64,000 bases of DNA from Verrucomicrobiota bacterium (GTDB lineage Bacteria > Verrucomicrobiota > Verrucomicrobiia > Limisphaerales > JADJPG01). Below the pieces are notes generated by a model. That model was not told where the DNA came from and did not search any database. It worked only from the letters and a program-made list of their open reading frames with translations. This document shows, piece after piece, positions 35,501 to 45,110 of the stretch (position 1 is its first letter; each line of letters starts with the position of its first letter). The position numbers and the translations under genes are program-made. The stretch lies in NCBI GenBank assembly GCA_016713365.1, contig JADJPG010000006.1:1-64000 (forward strand). Reading direction: 5' to 3'.

Positions 35501-36592
35501 TCAGTATTTGGGCTGAGGGCATTCCTTGCGAACGATGTCTTCGATGTGCTGGACGATATCGAAAAGAGCGGCGCGGGGATGATTGTCGTGCGGCAAAGTT
35601 TTGTCGCGGCGGTCGAAGGCGATCTTGGCGTTTACCTCGTCCGCGGTCCGCACCATGACCAAACGACCTTCTTTCTCCAGCTTCGCATCCACGGCACCGA
35701 GCTTGCCGCGGAAGATACTGTAGACAGGAATACCCAGCGCAGCGGCCTCGCGATTCATGGTGCCACCGCCACTCACCACCAGGTCAGAAAACCAGAGCAG
35801 GCTCATGCCATCAACAGCCCGTTGCGGGACGATGGTCTTGCCGTTGGCAAACCACTGGGGATTCTGATCCCGGAGAAACAGTTCCTGGTTCTTGTTGCGC
35901 GGAAGGAGAACCGCTCGAACGCCCGGCGTCCGACAGATTCGTTCCATCAGGCAGTTCAACAGAATTTCAGCTTCCGGATTGTGGTAGTGAGCTTCCGTCG
36001 CCGGCGGTCGCACAGTGATGACGATGTCGTCCGGACTGAGCCCCAGAATATCGAGCACGGTCGGATCCGGTTTGAAATCCGGCACGTAAACATCTTCCTT
36101 GATCCCACGAAATTTACGCAGCCGGGAAGCACACGAATGCAGGCCACTATCCGGGAGGCACTCGGGTACGATCTCCCATTTCGGTCGCATCAAGAGCGGA
36201 GTTTCCGAGAACTCGTAATCAACGATCAGGATGGTCGGAATCCTCAACAGATTGCAGAGCATGATCTGCGAGCGGGAACAGTGGGAGACGGCGATGCGGG
36301 GCCGATTCCAGAAATAAAACGAAGCCAGCTGCATCGACCGGCCGAGCAATCCGAGAATCTTCATCATCCGGTTCTTGCCGTGATGGCGACCAATCTTCTC
36401 GTATTTCAACCCCTTCAAATCCGCCAGCTCACATACCTGAAACGCATCTCGCGCCGTAAGCACCACCTGATACCCACGCCGCTCCAGCTCGCGCAGGACG
36501 GGAATGAAGAATGGCACGTGCGGCGTGTTATCAAGGTCGATCCAAACCTTGATATCGAGTGCCGCACTTGAGGCGGAGCCGTTTAGTTGCAT
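35501..36592 (-). CDS. DUF354 family protein, GT-B-like
   Basis: 363 residues. VWIDLDNTPHVPFFIPVL is the DUF354 N-terminal signature (D-x-x-x-P-H); the C-terminal half has DLVVSGGGTMNREAAALG, like the donor-binding region of GT-B enzymes such as UDP-GlcNAc 2-epimerase and MurG. Family function is unproven; it occurs in capsule and O-antigen loci next to WecB, as here, so it is probably a glycosyltransferase or epimerase-like enzyme. Confidence 0.82.
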   Translation of the reverse strand: MQLNGSASSAALDIKVWIDLDNTPHVPFFIPVLRELERRGYQVVLTARDAFQVCELADLKGLKYEKIGRHHGKNRMMKILGLLGRSMQLASFYFWNRPRIAVSHCSRSQIMLCNLLRIPTILIVDYEFSETPLLMRPKWEIVPECLPDSGLHSCASRLRKFRGIKEDVYVPDFKPDPTVLDILGLSPDDIVITVRPPATEAHYHNPEAEILLNCLMERICRTPGVRAVLLPRNKNQELFLRDQNPQWFANGKTIVPQRAVDGMSLLWFSDLVVSGGGTMNREAAALGIPVYSIFRGKLGAVDAKLEKEGRLVMVRTADEVNAKIAFDRRDKTLPHDNHPRAALFDIVQHIEDIVRKECPQPKY

Positions 36593-36595
36593 ACG

Positions 36596-36850
36596 TCAGG
36601 CCCTGAATAACTGCGAAAATCCAAACCGCCACTGCCCGGCAAACTGCCGTCCCTGTCGCAACGAACCGTCAAAATCGTCGGACATAACGTTGTTACCATA
36701 ACACATCAGCCGGCATCCGGAGCGCTCACCCATTACCATGCGGCCCATCAGGTAGTTCGGAAGAAATGTGAAAAACTGAATGGCAGCACCGGGCAGTTCA
36801 ACGCCAAAGGGAAGTTCCTTCGGAAGCACAGAGACGACGATGCGACACAT
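36596..36850 (-). CDS. Small hypothetical ORF, possible gene remnant
   Basis: 84 codons in the 306-base gap between the Wzc-like gene (ends 36899) and the DUF354 gene. The translation (MCRIVVSVLPKELPFG at the start) has plausible composition and a hydrophobic FFTFLPNYLMGRM segment, but no family is recognised and codon use does not decide. It could be a remnant or chance. Otherwise this gap shows nothing. Confidence 0.25.
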   Translation of the reverse strand: MCRIVVSVLPKELPFGVELPGAAIQFFTFLPNYLMGRMVMGERSGCRLMCYGNNVMSDDFDGSLRQGRQFAGQWRFGFSQLFRA

Positions 36851-36898
36851 AATGACAAGTGAGCGATGGGCAGTCAGTAGCAGTTCAGGATGGGTATT

Positions 36899-39154
36899 TC
36901 AACGAAACTCCTGTTGAAGCCATCGCGGCACATATGAGCGGTGTTTGTTTAGGACGGTTGCCACGGTTGCATTTGATTCGGCCAACAACTGGCCCGCCCG
37001 CTTCGCAACATCGCGATCCGTCTTTTCCGACTCCAACACCATTAACACCATGTCCATGTATCGCGCAACTTTGGCAGTGACACTGGTTTGTGCGACTGGC
37101 GGCATGTCGAAGATGATGTAGTCGTAGTCGCTGGCCTTCAGCTTGGGAACGAAGCTGCTGAACTGTTGCGGCAGAATCCTTTGCAGCTTTTGATCCGTTG
37201 AACCCGCTGAAACTACATAAAGATTTTCCTGAACTTGGGCGTTGTTCCGCGTTTCGTTCTCCAGCGCCTCCGCCAGTCCAATCGCTGGCTTTCCGTGGTA
37301 AAACGCGTGCGCCGCTCCTCGCTTGCCCCGCATATCAACCACCAACACGTTGCCATCCCCGGTCTCCGACAATGACGCCGCCAAACCAGTCGCCGTGGAA
37401 CTTACCCCAGCGCCTTCGCCACAACTCGTCACCGCAATCAGCTTGGGCTTATGAGTCATGTCCCGCACATCGAAATAGTTCACCAACCGGTCGCGCAGCG
37501 CATCGTGATACGGTTTCAGCTCATCGATTCCGTCCAGCGGAATATCCATCACATCGATCGCCGGACAGTCGCCCACTTTTCGCTTCGCCACGGGCAAGTC
37601 CGCTGGCTTGGCCGGCTTGGGAGACTTCAACCGGGCTCGGATGCGCATCGCGGGAATCGTCAGGAAAAGCGGCACCGGCAACGTCGATTCCACCTCTTTG
37701 GTTCGCTTGAGCGAACGATCGAATAATTTCTCGGCGAGGACGGCGAGGATCAATCCAAGGATCAGCCCGCCCGCGAGCGCCATCGCCAGCTTCTTGTAGA
37801 GCTGGGCGAAATCCCTGCTGGGCGGCGACGGCGCCTGCACTTTGCTGATGCTGGTATTCTGCCGATCCCCGAGGCCCGCATTAAACCTTGCCTGCAACAA
37901 ACTCTGCTCCACGAAGGCGAGCTGCTTCTGGGTGTTGGCGATCTTTCGCTGAAGCTCCGTCATCTCCGCCTCGGCCCCTTGCATCTTTATCAACTCACCG
38001 CGCACAGTCTGAAGCTGATTGCTAAGCGCAGACACCTTCGATTCGACCGAGGTTACCTGAGTCGCCAGAGTCGCCATGTCGAAGCCAGGCGATGTCCCCG
38101 GAGAAGGCGGAAAGGCAATCGCCGGAAGCGTCGACGTCAGGCGCTGCAATGTTGGGTAATTCGATTCGAGCAGGCTCTTGCGCGCACGGGCGTCCTGCAG
38201 TTTCAGCTGGTTGGTCGCGACTTGAGGCGCGGCGGCGGTAAGACCAGCGAAATCCTGAAGCTTGCGACTCAGCGCCGCGATTTCATCCGAAACGATTCTA
38301 TACTCGTCGATCTTGTCGGATGGCGGAACGCGATTGAGATCGATCAGTGGCTGGTTCTGACCGGTGGTCCCCGATTGCTGCCGCAGCGCCTCCAGCAAGG
38401 CTTGTTTCTGAGCATACTCGGCTTGCGCGCTAAACAGCTCCTGACGGATGCTTGATTCCAGCTTGATGCTGCCCGCCTTCGAATCCTCCAGGGAATGCAC
38501 TCCGACGGATTCGCGCAGTTTACGATACTCGAACTCAGCGCTGGCGAGGTTTGTTCGCAGCTGTTCCCGCTGCTGCACCAATGTCTGATCCGAGATCCCA
38601 AGCGAGCGGTGAATCTCGTCGTGCTTCCGCAGATAGACATCGATCAATTCCTGCAACACACCTTGGGCGACGTCGCTCTTGGGATGTGAGAACCGCAGCG
38701 AAAGAATCTTGCTCCGTTGCAGCGGCACCGCTTTGAAGTTCCTGGCAATGATTCCTGCCGCCCGATCAATGTCGTTGGTGTCGGCTCCTTCGGGCAAGAT
38801 TCGTCTGGGGCCGATGACCTTGACGACGTGCTGCACCAGATCGCCACTGTTAAGAATTTCGATCTCGGAATTCAAGACTCCCGCGCCTCCTTCGTCCGGA
38901 TTTTGCACGCGCACTTCTGTTCCAGGTACCACGATCGCCGGTGTCTCGACGACATATTTGACCATCAACTTCGCGTCGGACTGGTAGAGGGGCTGGCGCA
39001 GCTTCCATAATCCCGCAGCCGCCACCAGTCCCAGCATGATTCCGCCGAGAATGAGCCACTTCCTTCGAAAGAGAATGAAGTAGATGTCAGTAATCTCAAT
39101 CCCACCACCCGAATCTTCCAATTCGGCATCGGGCGTTTGATTTTCAGCGGACAT
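36899..39154 (-). CDS. Polysaccharide copolymerase/tyrosine-kinase-like protein (Wzc/GumC/ExoP type) with altered Walker A
   Basis: 751 residues. Wzz domain: TM1 near 33-52 (WLILGGIMLGLVAAAGL), long coiled coils (about 190-450), then TM2 near 455-475 (MALAGGLILGLILAVLAE). The C-terminal BY-kinase-like domain has CGEGAGVSST at residues 578-587, where Val584 replaces the Walker A lysine; the Walker A' segment reads VLVVDMRG and Walker B is YIIFDMPP. The tail lacks a tyrosine cluster. It therefore probably controls chain length and export but is unlikely to be an active kinase. It is the first gene of the minus-strand block. Confidence 0.85.
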   Translation of the reverse strand: MSAENQTPDAELEDSGGGIEITDIYFILFRRKWLILGGIMLGLVAAAGLWKLRQPLYQSDAKLMVKYVVETPAIVVPGTEVRVQNPDEGGAGVLNSEIEILNSGDLVQHVVKVIGPRRILPEGADTNDIDRAAGIIARNFKAVPLQRSKILSLRFSHPKSDVAQGVLQELIDVYLRKHDEIHRSLGISDQTLVQQREQLRTNLASAEFEYRKLRESVGVHSLEDSKAGSIKLESSIRQELFSAQAEYAQKQALLEALRQQSGTTGQNQPLIDLNRVPPSDKIDEYRIVSDEIAALSRKLQDFAGLTAAAPQVATNQLKLQDARARKSLLESNYPTLQRLTSTLPAIAFPPSPGTSPGFDMATLATQVTSVESKVSALSNQLQTVRGELIKMQGAEAEMTELQRKIANTQKQLAFVEQSLLQARFNAGLGDRQNTSISKVQAPSPPSRDFAQLYKKLAMALAGGLILGLILAVLAEKLFDRSLKRTKEVESTLPVPLFLTIPAMRIRARLKSPKPAKPADLPVAKRKVGDCPAIDVMDIPLDGIDELKPYHDALRDRLVNYFDVRDMTHKPKLIAVTSCGEGAGVSSTATGLAASLSETGDGNVLVVDMRGKRGAAHAFYHGKPAIGLAEALENETRNNAQVQENLYVVSAGSTDQKLQRILPQQFSSFVPKLKASDYDYIIFDMPPVAQTSVTAKVARYMDMVLMVLESEKTDRDVAKRAGQLLAESNATVATVLNKHRSYVPRWLQQEFR

Positions 39155-39520
39155 CTATTCGAGCGTTTAAGTTATCTACCACACGGAACCTGCGCGAGTT
39201 GGACACAGCGGGCCGACATTTGTTCAGCCGCACAGTATCGCAACTGGAACTGCTGCACCTTACAGCCAGCTTCTTCACCCGGGCAACCGCGGAAGTCATG
39301 CAAATCCCGCTAACCCAGCTCCCGCTGTAAGGTTCACTCCAAACGCGCAATGTTAGGAAGATTACTCGGCACAACGCCCCTACAGCTTGAATCCGAGGAA
39401 CCTCCACCGCTCGCCACCCCCCGAAACCCTGAGTCACCACACCAAACAGCGCCTCCCCTCGGAAGGCGCTGCCCGAAAACCGTTCACCGAACGGCTCTGT
39501 GTTCCAAATCTCCCAACCAA
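39155..39520. other. Intergenic region between Wzc-like and universal stress genes
   Basis: 366 bases. It should contain the promoter of the long minus-strand polysaccharide operon just upstream of 39154, though no convincing -35/-10 pair is visible. It also holds the hairpin at 39448-39470. No gene is supported. Confidence 0.4.
39448..39470 (-). terminator. Hairpin downstream of the universal stress gene
   Basis: Perfect 7-bp stem AGCGCCT (39448-39454) / AGGCGCT (39464-39470), 9-base loop, about 50 bases past the stop at 39521. A second small stem CCGTTC/GAACGG lies in between (about 39479-39493). T-tract poor; weak terminator candidate. Confidence 0.3.
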
Positions 39521-40066
39521 TCAGACGAATTCGTGTTCCTTTTCCCGAACCGTCAACACTGGACACGGAGCATGACGAACCACCCGTTCCGCCGTACTGC
39601 CCATGAACACATGCTTCAGCCCAGTGTAGCCATGCGTCGTCAGAATGATCAGATCCACCTTCAGCGTTCGGGCTGCACTGGTGATTTCAGCGAACGGACT
39701 TCCATACCGCACCAGCACCCGGTCCAACATTCGCGGCGGAATCTTCGCCCGACGGCTCAATTCCTCCAGCTTACCTTTCGCCAAGGCCTTCGCCTTGTCC
39801 GTTTCCAGCATCAAAGGATGATAGGCAAAGTCCGGCGTCGCCACCGGCTCCACCACGTTCAACAGCACGATCTTTGAGCCAAATTGATCCGCCATCCGGA
39901 TCGCGTAGACCAGAGCCTTGTTCGCCGTCTCAGAGAAATCGATCGGGACGAGGATGGTCTTTACCTTAATCAGCGCCGGGACGAGATCGATCACGCCCGA
40001 CGATTTTGCCCGGACGGTCTTGGTTTTGGCGGGAGAACGTCGAGTTCCGACTTTGGTGGTTTTCAT
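39521..40066 (-). CDS. Universal stress protein (UspA family)
   Basis: 181 residues from the ATG at 40066; an upstream ATG at 40096 adds 10 residues. After a basic, poorly conserved N-terminal extension (about 30 residues), ILVPIDFSETANKALVYA starts the Usp fold, and the C-terminal THGYTGLKHVFMGSTAERV is the ATP-binding G-2x-G-9x-G-S/T motif. An ATP-binding Usp, single domain. Divergent from the helicase gene. Confidence 0.9.
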   Translation of the reverse strand: MKTTKVGTRRSPAKTKTVRAKSSGVIDLVPALIKVKTILVPIDFSETANKALVYAIRMADQFGSKIVLLNVVEPVATPDFAYHPLMLETDKAKALAKGKLEELSRRAKIPPRMLDRVLVRYGSPFAEITSAARTLKVDLIILTTHGYTGLKHVFMGSTAERVVRHAPCPVLTVREKEHEFV

Positions 40067-40240
40067 AACAGAGCCTTTGGTTTTCCGCTGAATCAACGTT
40101 GCACGAGTTGATCGTCAGTCGATGTCCGAGGATTGGCGAATGGTGGACATTTTTTGAGAAAACTCAGCAAGCGAAAAAGTTCTCCCGCCATCCGGGCTTC
40201 TCCTTGCCACCCCCACCTCGGTCCCTACACTGCGCGCCCG

Positions 40241-42262
40241 ATGGTCGATCTGTACTCGCTCAACCCGCAACAACGCCAGGCCGTGGAAACAATCCGCGGC
40301 CCCGTCCTGATCCTCGCGGGCGCCGGCACCGGCAAGACGCGCGTCATCACCTTTCGCATCGCCCACATGGTGGAGCGCGGGATCGCACCTTCGAACATTC
40401 TCGCCGTCACGTTTACAAACAAGGCCGCCCGTGAAATGAGAGAACGCGTCGGCAAACTCGTTCCCCGTGCGAAGAAAAAGGACGGCAAAAAAAGTGACGG
40501 CCCCACCATTTCCACTTTCCACTCACTGTGCGCCCGCATTCTGCGCGAACACATCGAAGTTCTCGGCTACAAGAAGAACTTCACGATCTACGACGAGTCC
40601 GAGCAACTCGGTGCGGTCAAAAAAATCCTCAGCAACATCTCCGCGAAGGGCGAGAACACCGACCCTCGGGCCATCCTCAGCTTGATCAGCCGGTTTAAGA
40701 ACGCCGGCTCCAAGGCCGCCGCCTTCGCCGAACCGTCCGTGCGCGCAATGGCCGAGCACGTCCTCAAACGGTACGAAAGCGCCCTGCACGCCTGCAACGC
40801 CATCGACTTCGACGACCTGCTCTTGCTGGTGCTAAAGCTCTTCACCGAGCACCAGCACGTACTCACCGCCTGCCGCGAGAAATACCGCTACGTGATGGTG
40901 GACGAATATCAGGACACCAACGCCGCGCAGTTCAAGCTCGTGCATCTGCTCTGCGAGCAGCATCGGAATTTGTGCGTGGTCGGTGACGATGACCAAAGCA
41001 TCTACGGCTGGCGCGGCGCCGAAATCTCCAACCTGCTCGACCTCGAAAAGTATTTCGGCGAAGTGAAGGTCATCAAGCTCGAGCAGAACTACCGTTCCAC
41101 AAACGTCATTCTCCAGGCCGCCAACGCCGTCATCAAAAACAACCTCCAACGCCGCGGCAAACAACTCTGGTCCGAGAATGGACAGGGCAACAAAATCATT
41201 CTCGAGGAGTTTGAGTCCGACGAAATCGAAGCCCGCACCATCGTCGAGGAGATCGAAGCCGCCCGGCTCCTGCGCCGAATCCCGTGGGAACAGCAGGCCA
41301 TTCTCTTCCGCACCAATCTGCAAGCTCGTCCGCTCGAAATGGCCCTCCGCGCCGCGAAAGTCCGCTACAACTTGATCGGCGGGCAGAGCTACTTCGACCG
41401 CCGCGAAGTCCGCGACTTCCTCGCCTACCTGAAGATGTTCATCAACCCGCACGATGACACGAGCCTGCTCCGCATCGCGAATGTGCCGGCGCGCGGCTTG
41501 AGCGACGTGACGATGGAGCGGTTGCTCGCCGCCAGCCACGAGCGGAGCTGCTCCGTTTACGCCGCGATGCGTCACACCGACGTCCAGGAGAGTTTTCAGG
41601 CGCGCACTCGCGACAGCATTCTGGAGTTTCTCCAGTTCATTGATCACACGCGCGCCCAGCTCGAGACGGACTCCAGCTTCATGCTCAAGCCGTGGGCCGA
41701 AAAATTCCTCGACGAGATCGGCTACATCGCCGACCTCCGACGCTCCGAAAAGAACGTCGAGACCGCGGACAACCGCGTGCGCAACTTGACGGAACTCGTA
41801 GACGACCTCGATGGCGATCCTTCGCTCGTCCCGACCGAACGACTCCAAGACTTCCTCGAAGACCTGACGCTCGACAGCGATCGCGAAGACGAGAAGGAAG
41901 CCCAGGGCGACGCCGTGACGCTCATCACGATGCACAGTTGCAAGGGGCTGGAGTTTCCGCACGTCTACGTCGTGGGACTCGAGGACGGTCTCCTGCCGCA
42001 CTCGCGCTCGAAGGTGGAAGGCACGCTTGATGAAGAACGCCGCCTGTTCTACGTCGCGATTACCCGCGCGATGCAAACGCTCATGCTGAGCTACTGCCTC
42101 GGCCGGAAGAAATACGGCCAGACGATGCCCTGCCATCCGTCACCGTTCCTCAAGGAACTCCCGCAGGAACTCGTCGAGAACGCCGCCGCGCGCAGCAAGC
42201 AACCCGTCGCCGCCGCCTCCGGGAAAAGCATGTTTGCCGCAATGCGCGACGCGCTGGAGTGA
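40241..42262 (+). CDS. UvrD/Rep/PcrA-family DNA helicase
   Basis: 673 residues from the ATG at 40241, which directly precedes LNPQQRQAVETIRGP; an earlier ATG at 40133 would add a basic, non-conserved leader. Walker A AGAGTGKTRVITFRIAHM, VDEYQDTN (motif II), GDDDQSIYGWRGA (III) and VAITRAMQ (VI) are all present. An SF1A 3'-5' helicase for repair or replication restart; closer to Rep/PcrA than to RecB. Followed by Ada, another repair gene, 81 bases later. Confidence 0.92.
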   Translation: MVDLYSLNPQQRQAVETIRGPVLILAGAGTGKTRVITFRIAHMVERGIAPSNILAVTFTNKAAREMRERVGKLVPRAKKKDGKKSDGPTISTFHSLCARILREHIEVLGYKKNFTIYDESEQLGAVKKILSNISAKGENTDPRAILSLISRFKNAGSKAAAFAEPSVRAMAEHVLKRYESALHACNAIDFDDLLLLVLKLFTEHQHVLTACREKYRYVMVDEYQDTNAAQFKLVHLLCEQHRNLCVVGDDDQSIYGWRGAEISNLLDLEKYFGEVKVIKLEQNYRSTNVILQAANAVIKNNLQRRGKQLWSENGQGNKIILEEFESDEIEARTIVEEIEAARLLRRIPWEQQAILFRTNLQARPLEMALRAAKVRYNLIGGQSYFDRREVRDFLAYLKMFINPHDDTSLLRIANVPARGLSDVTMERLLAASHERSCSVYAAMRHTDVQESFQARTRDSILEFLQFIDHTRAQLETDSSFMLKPWAEKFLDEIGYIADLRRSEKNVETADNRVRNLTELVDDLDGDPSLVPTERLQDFLEDLTLDSDREDEKEAQGDAVTLITMHSCKGLEFPHVYVVGLEDGLLPHSRSKVEGTLDEERRLFYVAITRAMQTLMLSYCLGRKKYGQTMPCHPSPFLKELPQELVENAAARSKQPVAAASGKSMFAAMRDALE

Positions 42263-42343
42263 CGGGCTGTGTGGTTCGTCGCGCGAGCTGGCCTCAAACG
42301 TCACGTCGCATTTTCGGTGGACGGTCCTGCTACACTGGTCGAC

Positions 42344-43420
42344 ATGAAAACTGCGAATCGTCCGCTGTCGGAACGCCAGATGGTGGAAGCCTGGAAACGA
42401 CGTGATGCCAGCTTCGACGGAATCTTTTACCTCGGCGTCCGAACCACCGGAATCTTCTGCCGTCCCTCCTGTCCTTCACAACCAAAGCGCGAGAACATGG
42501 AATTTTTCCGTAGCGCAGGCGACGCTGTTCGAGCCGGCTACCGTTCCTGCAAACGCTGTCATCCCGAGCTCGCCAGCGGGCAGCCGCCAGACTGGGTCGC
42601 GCAACTCATGCGCCGCGCCAGCGAATCTCCCGACCAAAAGATCTCCTCAGACGAATTGAGAACGCTGGGTGTAACGCCCGAACGCGCTCGACGCTGGTTC
42701 CAGGCCCAGCACGGAATGACCTTCGCAGCGTGGTGTCGCGGACTCCGGCTGTCGCGTGCATTCACACAAATCCGATCAGGCGAACCGCTCGACGATGTGG
42801 CGCTCGGCCACGGGTTTGAATCTCACAGTGGATTTCGCGCCGCGTTCACACGCGCCTTCGGAAACGCTCCGGGCAAAAGTCGAGGCGACGATTATCTCCG
42901 GGTCACGCTGCTCGAAACGCCGCTGGGCCCCATGCTCGCGGCAGCCAGCGCCGAGGCGCTCTGCCAGTTGGAATTCGCCGACCGTCGCGGTTTGGAACGC
43001 AGCTACACCGAGATGCGCCGGAGATATGGCCTTCCCGTATTGCCCGGCGAGAACGCCATCCTCCGCCAACTGGAACGCGAGCTGAAAGAATACTTCTCGG
43101 GAGGTCGTCGGGAGTTTTCCGTACCCCTGTCGTTGAAGGGCACCAAATTTCAAGAACGCGTCTGGCGCGAGCTCCAACAAATTCCCCACGGGAAAACCGC
43201 GAGCTACGAAGCGATTGCGCGCAAGGTCGGTTCGCCGTCCGCCGTCCGTGCCGTTGCGCGCGCCAACGCCACGAACCGACTTTATCTTTTGGTTCCGTGC
43301 CACCGCGTCATCGGAAAGGACGGCAAACTCAGCGGCTACGGCGGAGGTGTGTGGAGGAAACGCCTGCTGCTGGAACTGGAGACGAGTGGGAAGCAGCTCG
43401 GCAGCCCTAAACCCGAGTAG
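42344..43420 (+). CDS. ada: Bifunctional Ada: alkylated-DNA repair methyltransferase and AraC-type regulator
   Basis: 358 residues from the ATG at 42344. Zn-binding Ada domain: FCRPSCPSQP with Cys38 region acceptor and CKRCHPE. The AraC-type HTH follows (DDVALGHGFESHSGFRAAF). The C-terminal O6-methylguanine methyltransferase has PCHRVIGKDGKLSGYGGG with the active Cys. It repairs methylphosphotriesters and O6-methylguanine and activates its regulon when methylated. Complete. Confidence 0.92.
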   Translation: MKTANRPLSERQMVEAWKRRDASFDGIFYLGVRTTGIFCRPSCPSQPKRENMEFFRSAGDAVRAGYRSCKRCHPELASGQPPDWVAQLMRRASESPDQKISSDELRTLGVTPERARRWFQAQHGMTFAAWCRGLRLSRAFTQIRSGEPLDDVALGHGFESHSGFRAAFTRAFGNAPGKSRGDDYLRVTLLETPLGPMLAAASAEALCQLEFADRRGLERSYTEMRRRYGLPVLPGENAILRQLERELKEYFSGGRREFSVPLSLKGTKFQERVWRELQQIPHGKTASYEAIARKVGSPSAVRAVARANATNRLYLLVPCHRVIGKDGKLSGYGGGVWRKRLLLELETSGKQLGSPKPE

Positions 43421-43455
43421 GAAAATTCCATCCGACCTCGGCGAGGCAGCCAGCT

Positions 43456-44955
43456 TTAGTCCACGAAGCGCTGCTTGAGATATTCGAGATGGAAACGCGA
43501 TTGCGTGGGTTCGCCCGTCGCGCGGCGCATCAGGTCTTGCGGATCGAAACGCTGACCCGGCTCGTGGACTTTCGCGCGCAACCAACTGAGCAGTGACTGA
43601 TAGCTACCCTTCGCCAGTTCCGCGTCGAGCTGCGGCAAATCTTTCTTCGCTCGATGCATGAGCTGCGCGGCGTTGAGATTGCCCAGCGTGTAGGTGGGGA
43701 AGTACCCGAACGCGCCGATGCTCCAGTGAATGTCTTGCAGACAACCACGAGCGTCATCCGGCACTTTGAGGCCAAGCATTTTCTCGAACTCTTCGTTCCA
43801 GACCGCAGGCAGATTAGCGGCGAGCACTTCACCTTCGATGAGCTTTAACTCCAGCTCGAACCGCAGGATGATGTGGAGATCATACGTGACTTGATCGGCT
43901 TCGACACGGATGAAGGACGGCGCAACTCGGTTGATGGCGCGCACGATCTGGTCCGGAGAAAACTTCGACAGGCCGGGGAAATGATGACAGGCGCGTGGAT
44001 GCCAGTGCTGCCAGAAGGCGACGCTGCGACCGACGTGGTTTTCCCATAGGCGCGATTGCGATTCATGGATGCCCATGGAGCAGGCATTGCCCAACGGCGT
44101 GCCGTAGTGCTCCGGCTTCAAGCCTTGATCGTAGAGACCGTGCCCGGCTTCGTGCAGGACGCCGTAGAAGGACTCCGTGAAATCGCGTTCGTTGTAGCGC
44201 GTGGTCAGGCGCGTGTCGCGTGGCCCGAGGCTGGTACAGAACGGATGCGTAGTGGTGTCAATCCGGCCTGCTTCGAAATCAAATCCGATGGCGGCGGCGA
44301 CTTCGCGATTGAACGCCTGCTGCGCCGCGATGGGATAATCCGCTTCAAGAAAGCTCTCGGAAACGGACCGACTGCGCTCGACGGCCGGAGTCAACACTGA
44401 GACCAGCGCAGGCCGAAACTCAGCGAAGAGCGTCTTGAGCTGGGAAGCGCGCGCGCCGCGTTCGTGACCGTCCAGCAGCGCATCGTATCGACATTCCTGA
44501 TAGCCCCACTTGTCTGCCATCTGACGGTTCAGCGCGATGAGCTTTTCCAAATGCGGCTGAAACAGCGGGAACTCGGAGCGCTTGCGGGCATCAGTCCACG
44601 CATCGCGCGCAAGAGTGGTGGCGCGATTGAATTCCTCCACCAGTTCGGAGGGCAGCTTGGTCGCGCGATCGTAGCTGCGACGCCATTCACGGACGTTGGC
44701 GGCCTCGTCCGAGTCCGATGCGAAGCCGTAATCCTCACAGGCTTTGATCCAGTCACCGACCTCAGGAGCCGTGAATTGCCGGTGTGACCAACCGCTGAAG
44801 AACGCGACTTGCTCGGCCCGAAACGGGAGCGCTTGGCGCGGCATGTAGGTATCCTCGTCCCAGTTCAAGAGCGCCGCGGTGGCATCTATGAGCGATAGCT
44901 CACGGGTCCGGGCGCGAAGGTTTTCGTAGGCGGCGATGGATTTGGTCTGGCTCAT
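43456..44955 (-). CDS. M32 family carboxypeptidase (Taq-type)
   Basis: 499 residues from the ATG at 44955. HEAGHGLYDQG carries the HExxH zinc motif; GIHESQSRLWEN supplies the downstream Glu. ALLNWDEDTYMPRQA is the family N-terminal motif. A zinc metallocarboxypeptidase, cytosolic, removing C-terminal residues other than Pro. Convergent with ada. Confidence 0.93.
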   Translation of the reverse strand: MSQTKSIAAYENLRARTRELSLIDATAALLNWDEDTYMPRQALPFRAEQVAFFSGWSHRQFTAPEVGDWIKACEDYGFASDSDEAANVREWRRSYDRATKLPSELVEEFNRATTLARDAWTDARKRSEFPLFQPHLEKLIALNRQMADKWGYQECRYDALLDGHERGARASQLKTLFAEFRPALVSVLTPAVERSRSVSESFLEADYPIAAQQAFNREVAAAIGFDFEAGRIDTTTHPFCTSLGPRDTRLTTRYNERDFTESFYGVLHEAGHGLYDQGLKPEHYGTPLGNACSMGIHESQSRLWENHVGRSVAFWQHWHPRACHHFPGLSKFSPDQIVRAINRVAPSFIRVEADQVTYDLHIILRFELELKLIEGEVLAANLPAVWNEEFEKMLGLKVPDDARGCLQDIHWSIGAFGYFPTYTLGNLNAAQLMHRAKKDLPQLDAELAKGSYQSLLSWLRAKVHEPGQRFDPQDLMRRATGEPTQSRFHLEYLKQRFVD

Positions 44956-45110
44956 GATTTCGATGACGGGATGGTGATCTGCTTCAACGTGGCGGAGCAA
45001 TAGGGAAATCCGCGCGGGAGTGATGGCAAACGCGGAGGTTGCGCAAATGGTCGGCCTGTTCTTAACTGCGGGCGATCACAATTGCTATCGAACCAGTCAT
45101 CATACTGCCT

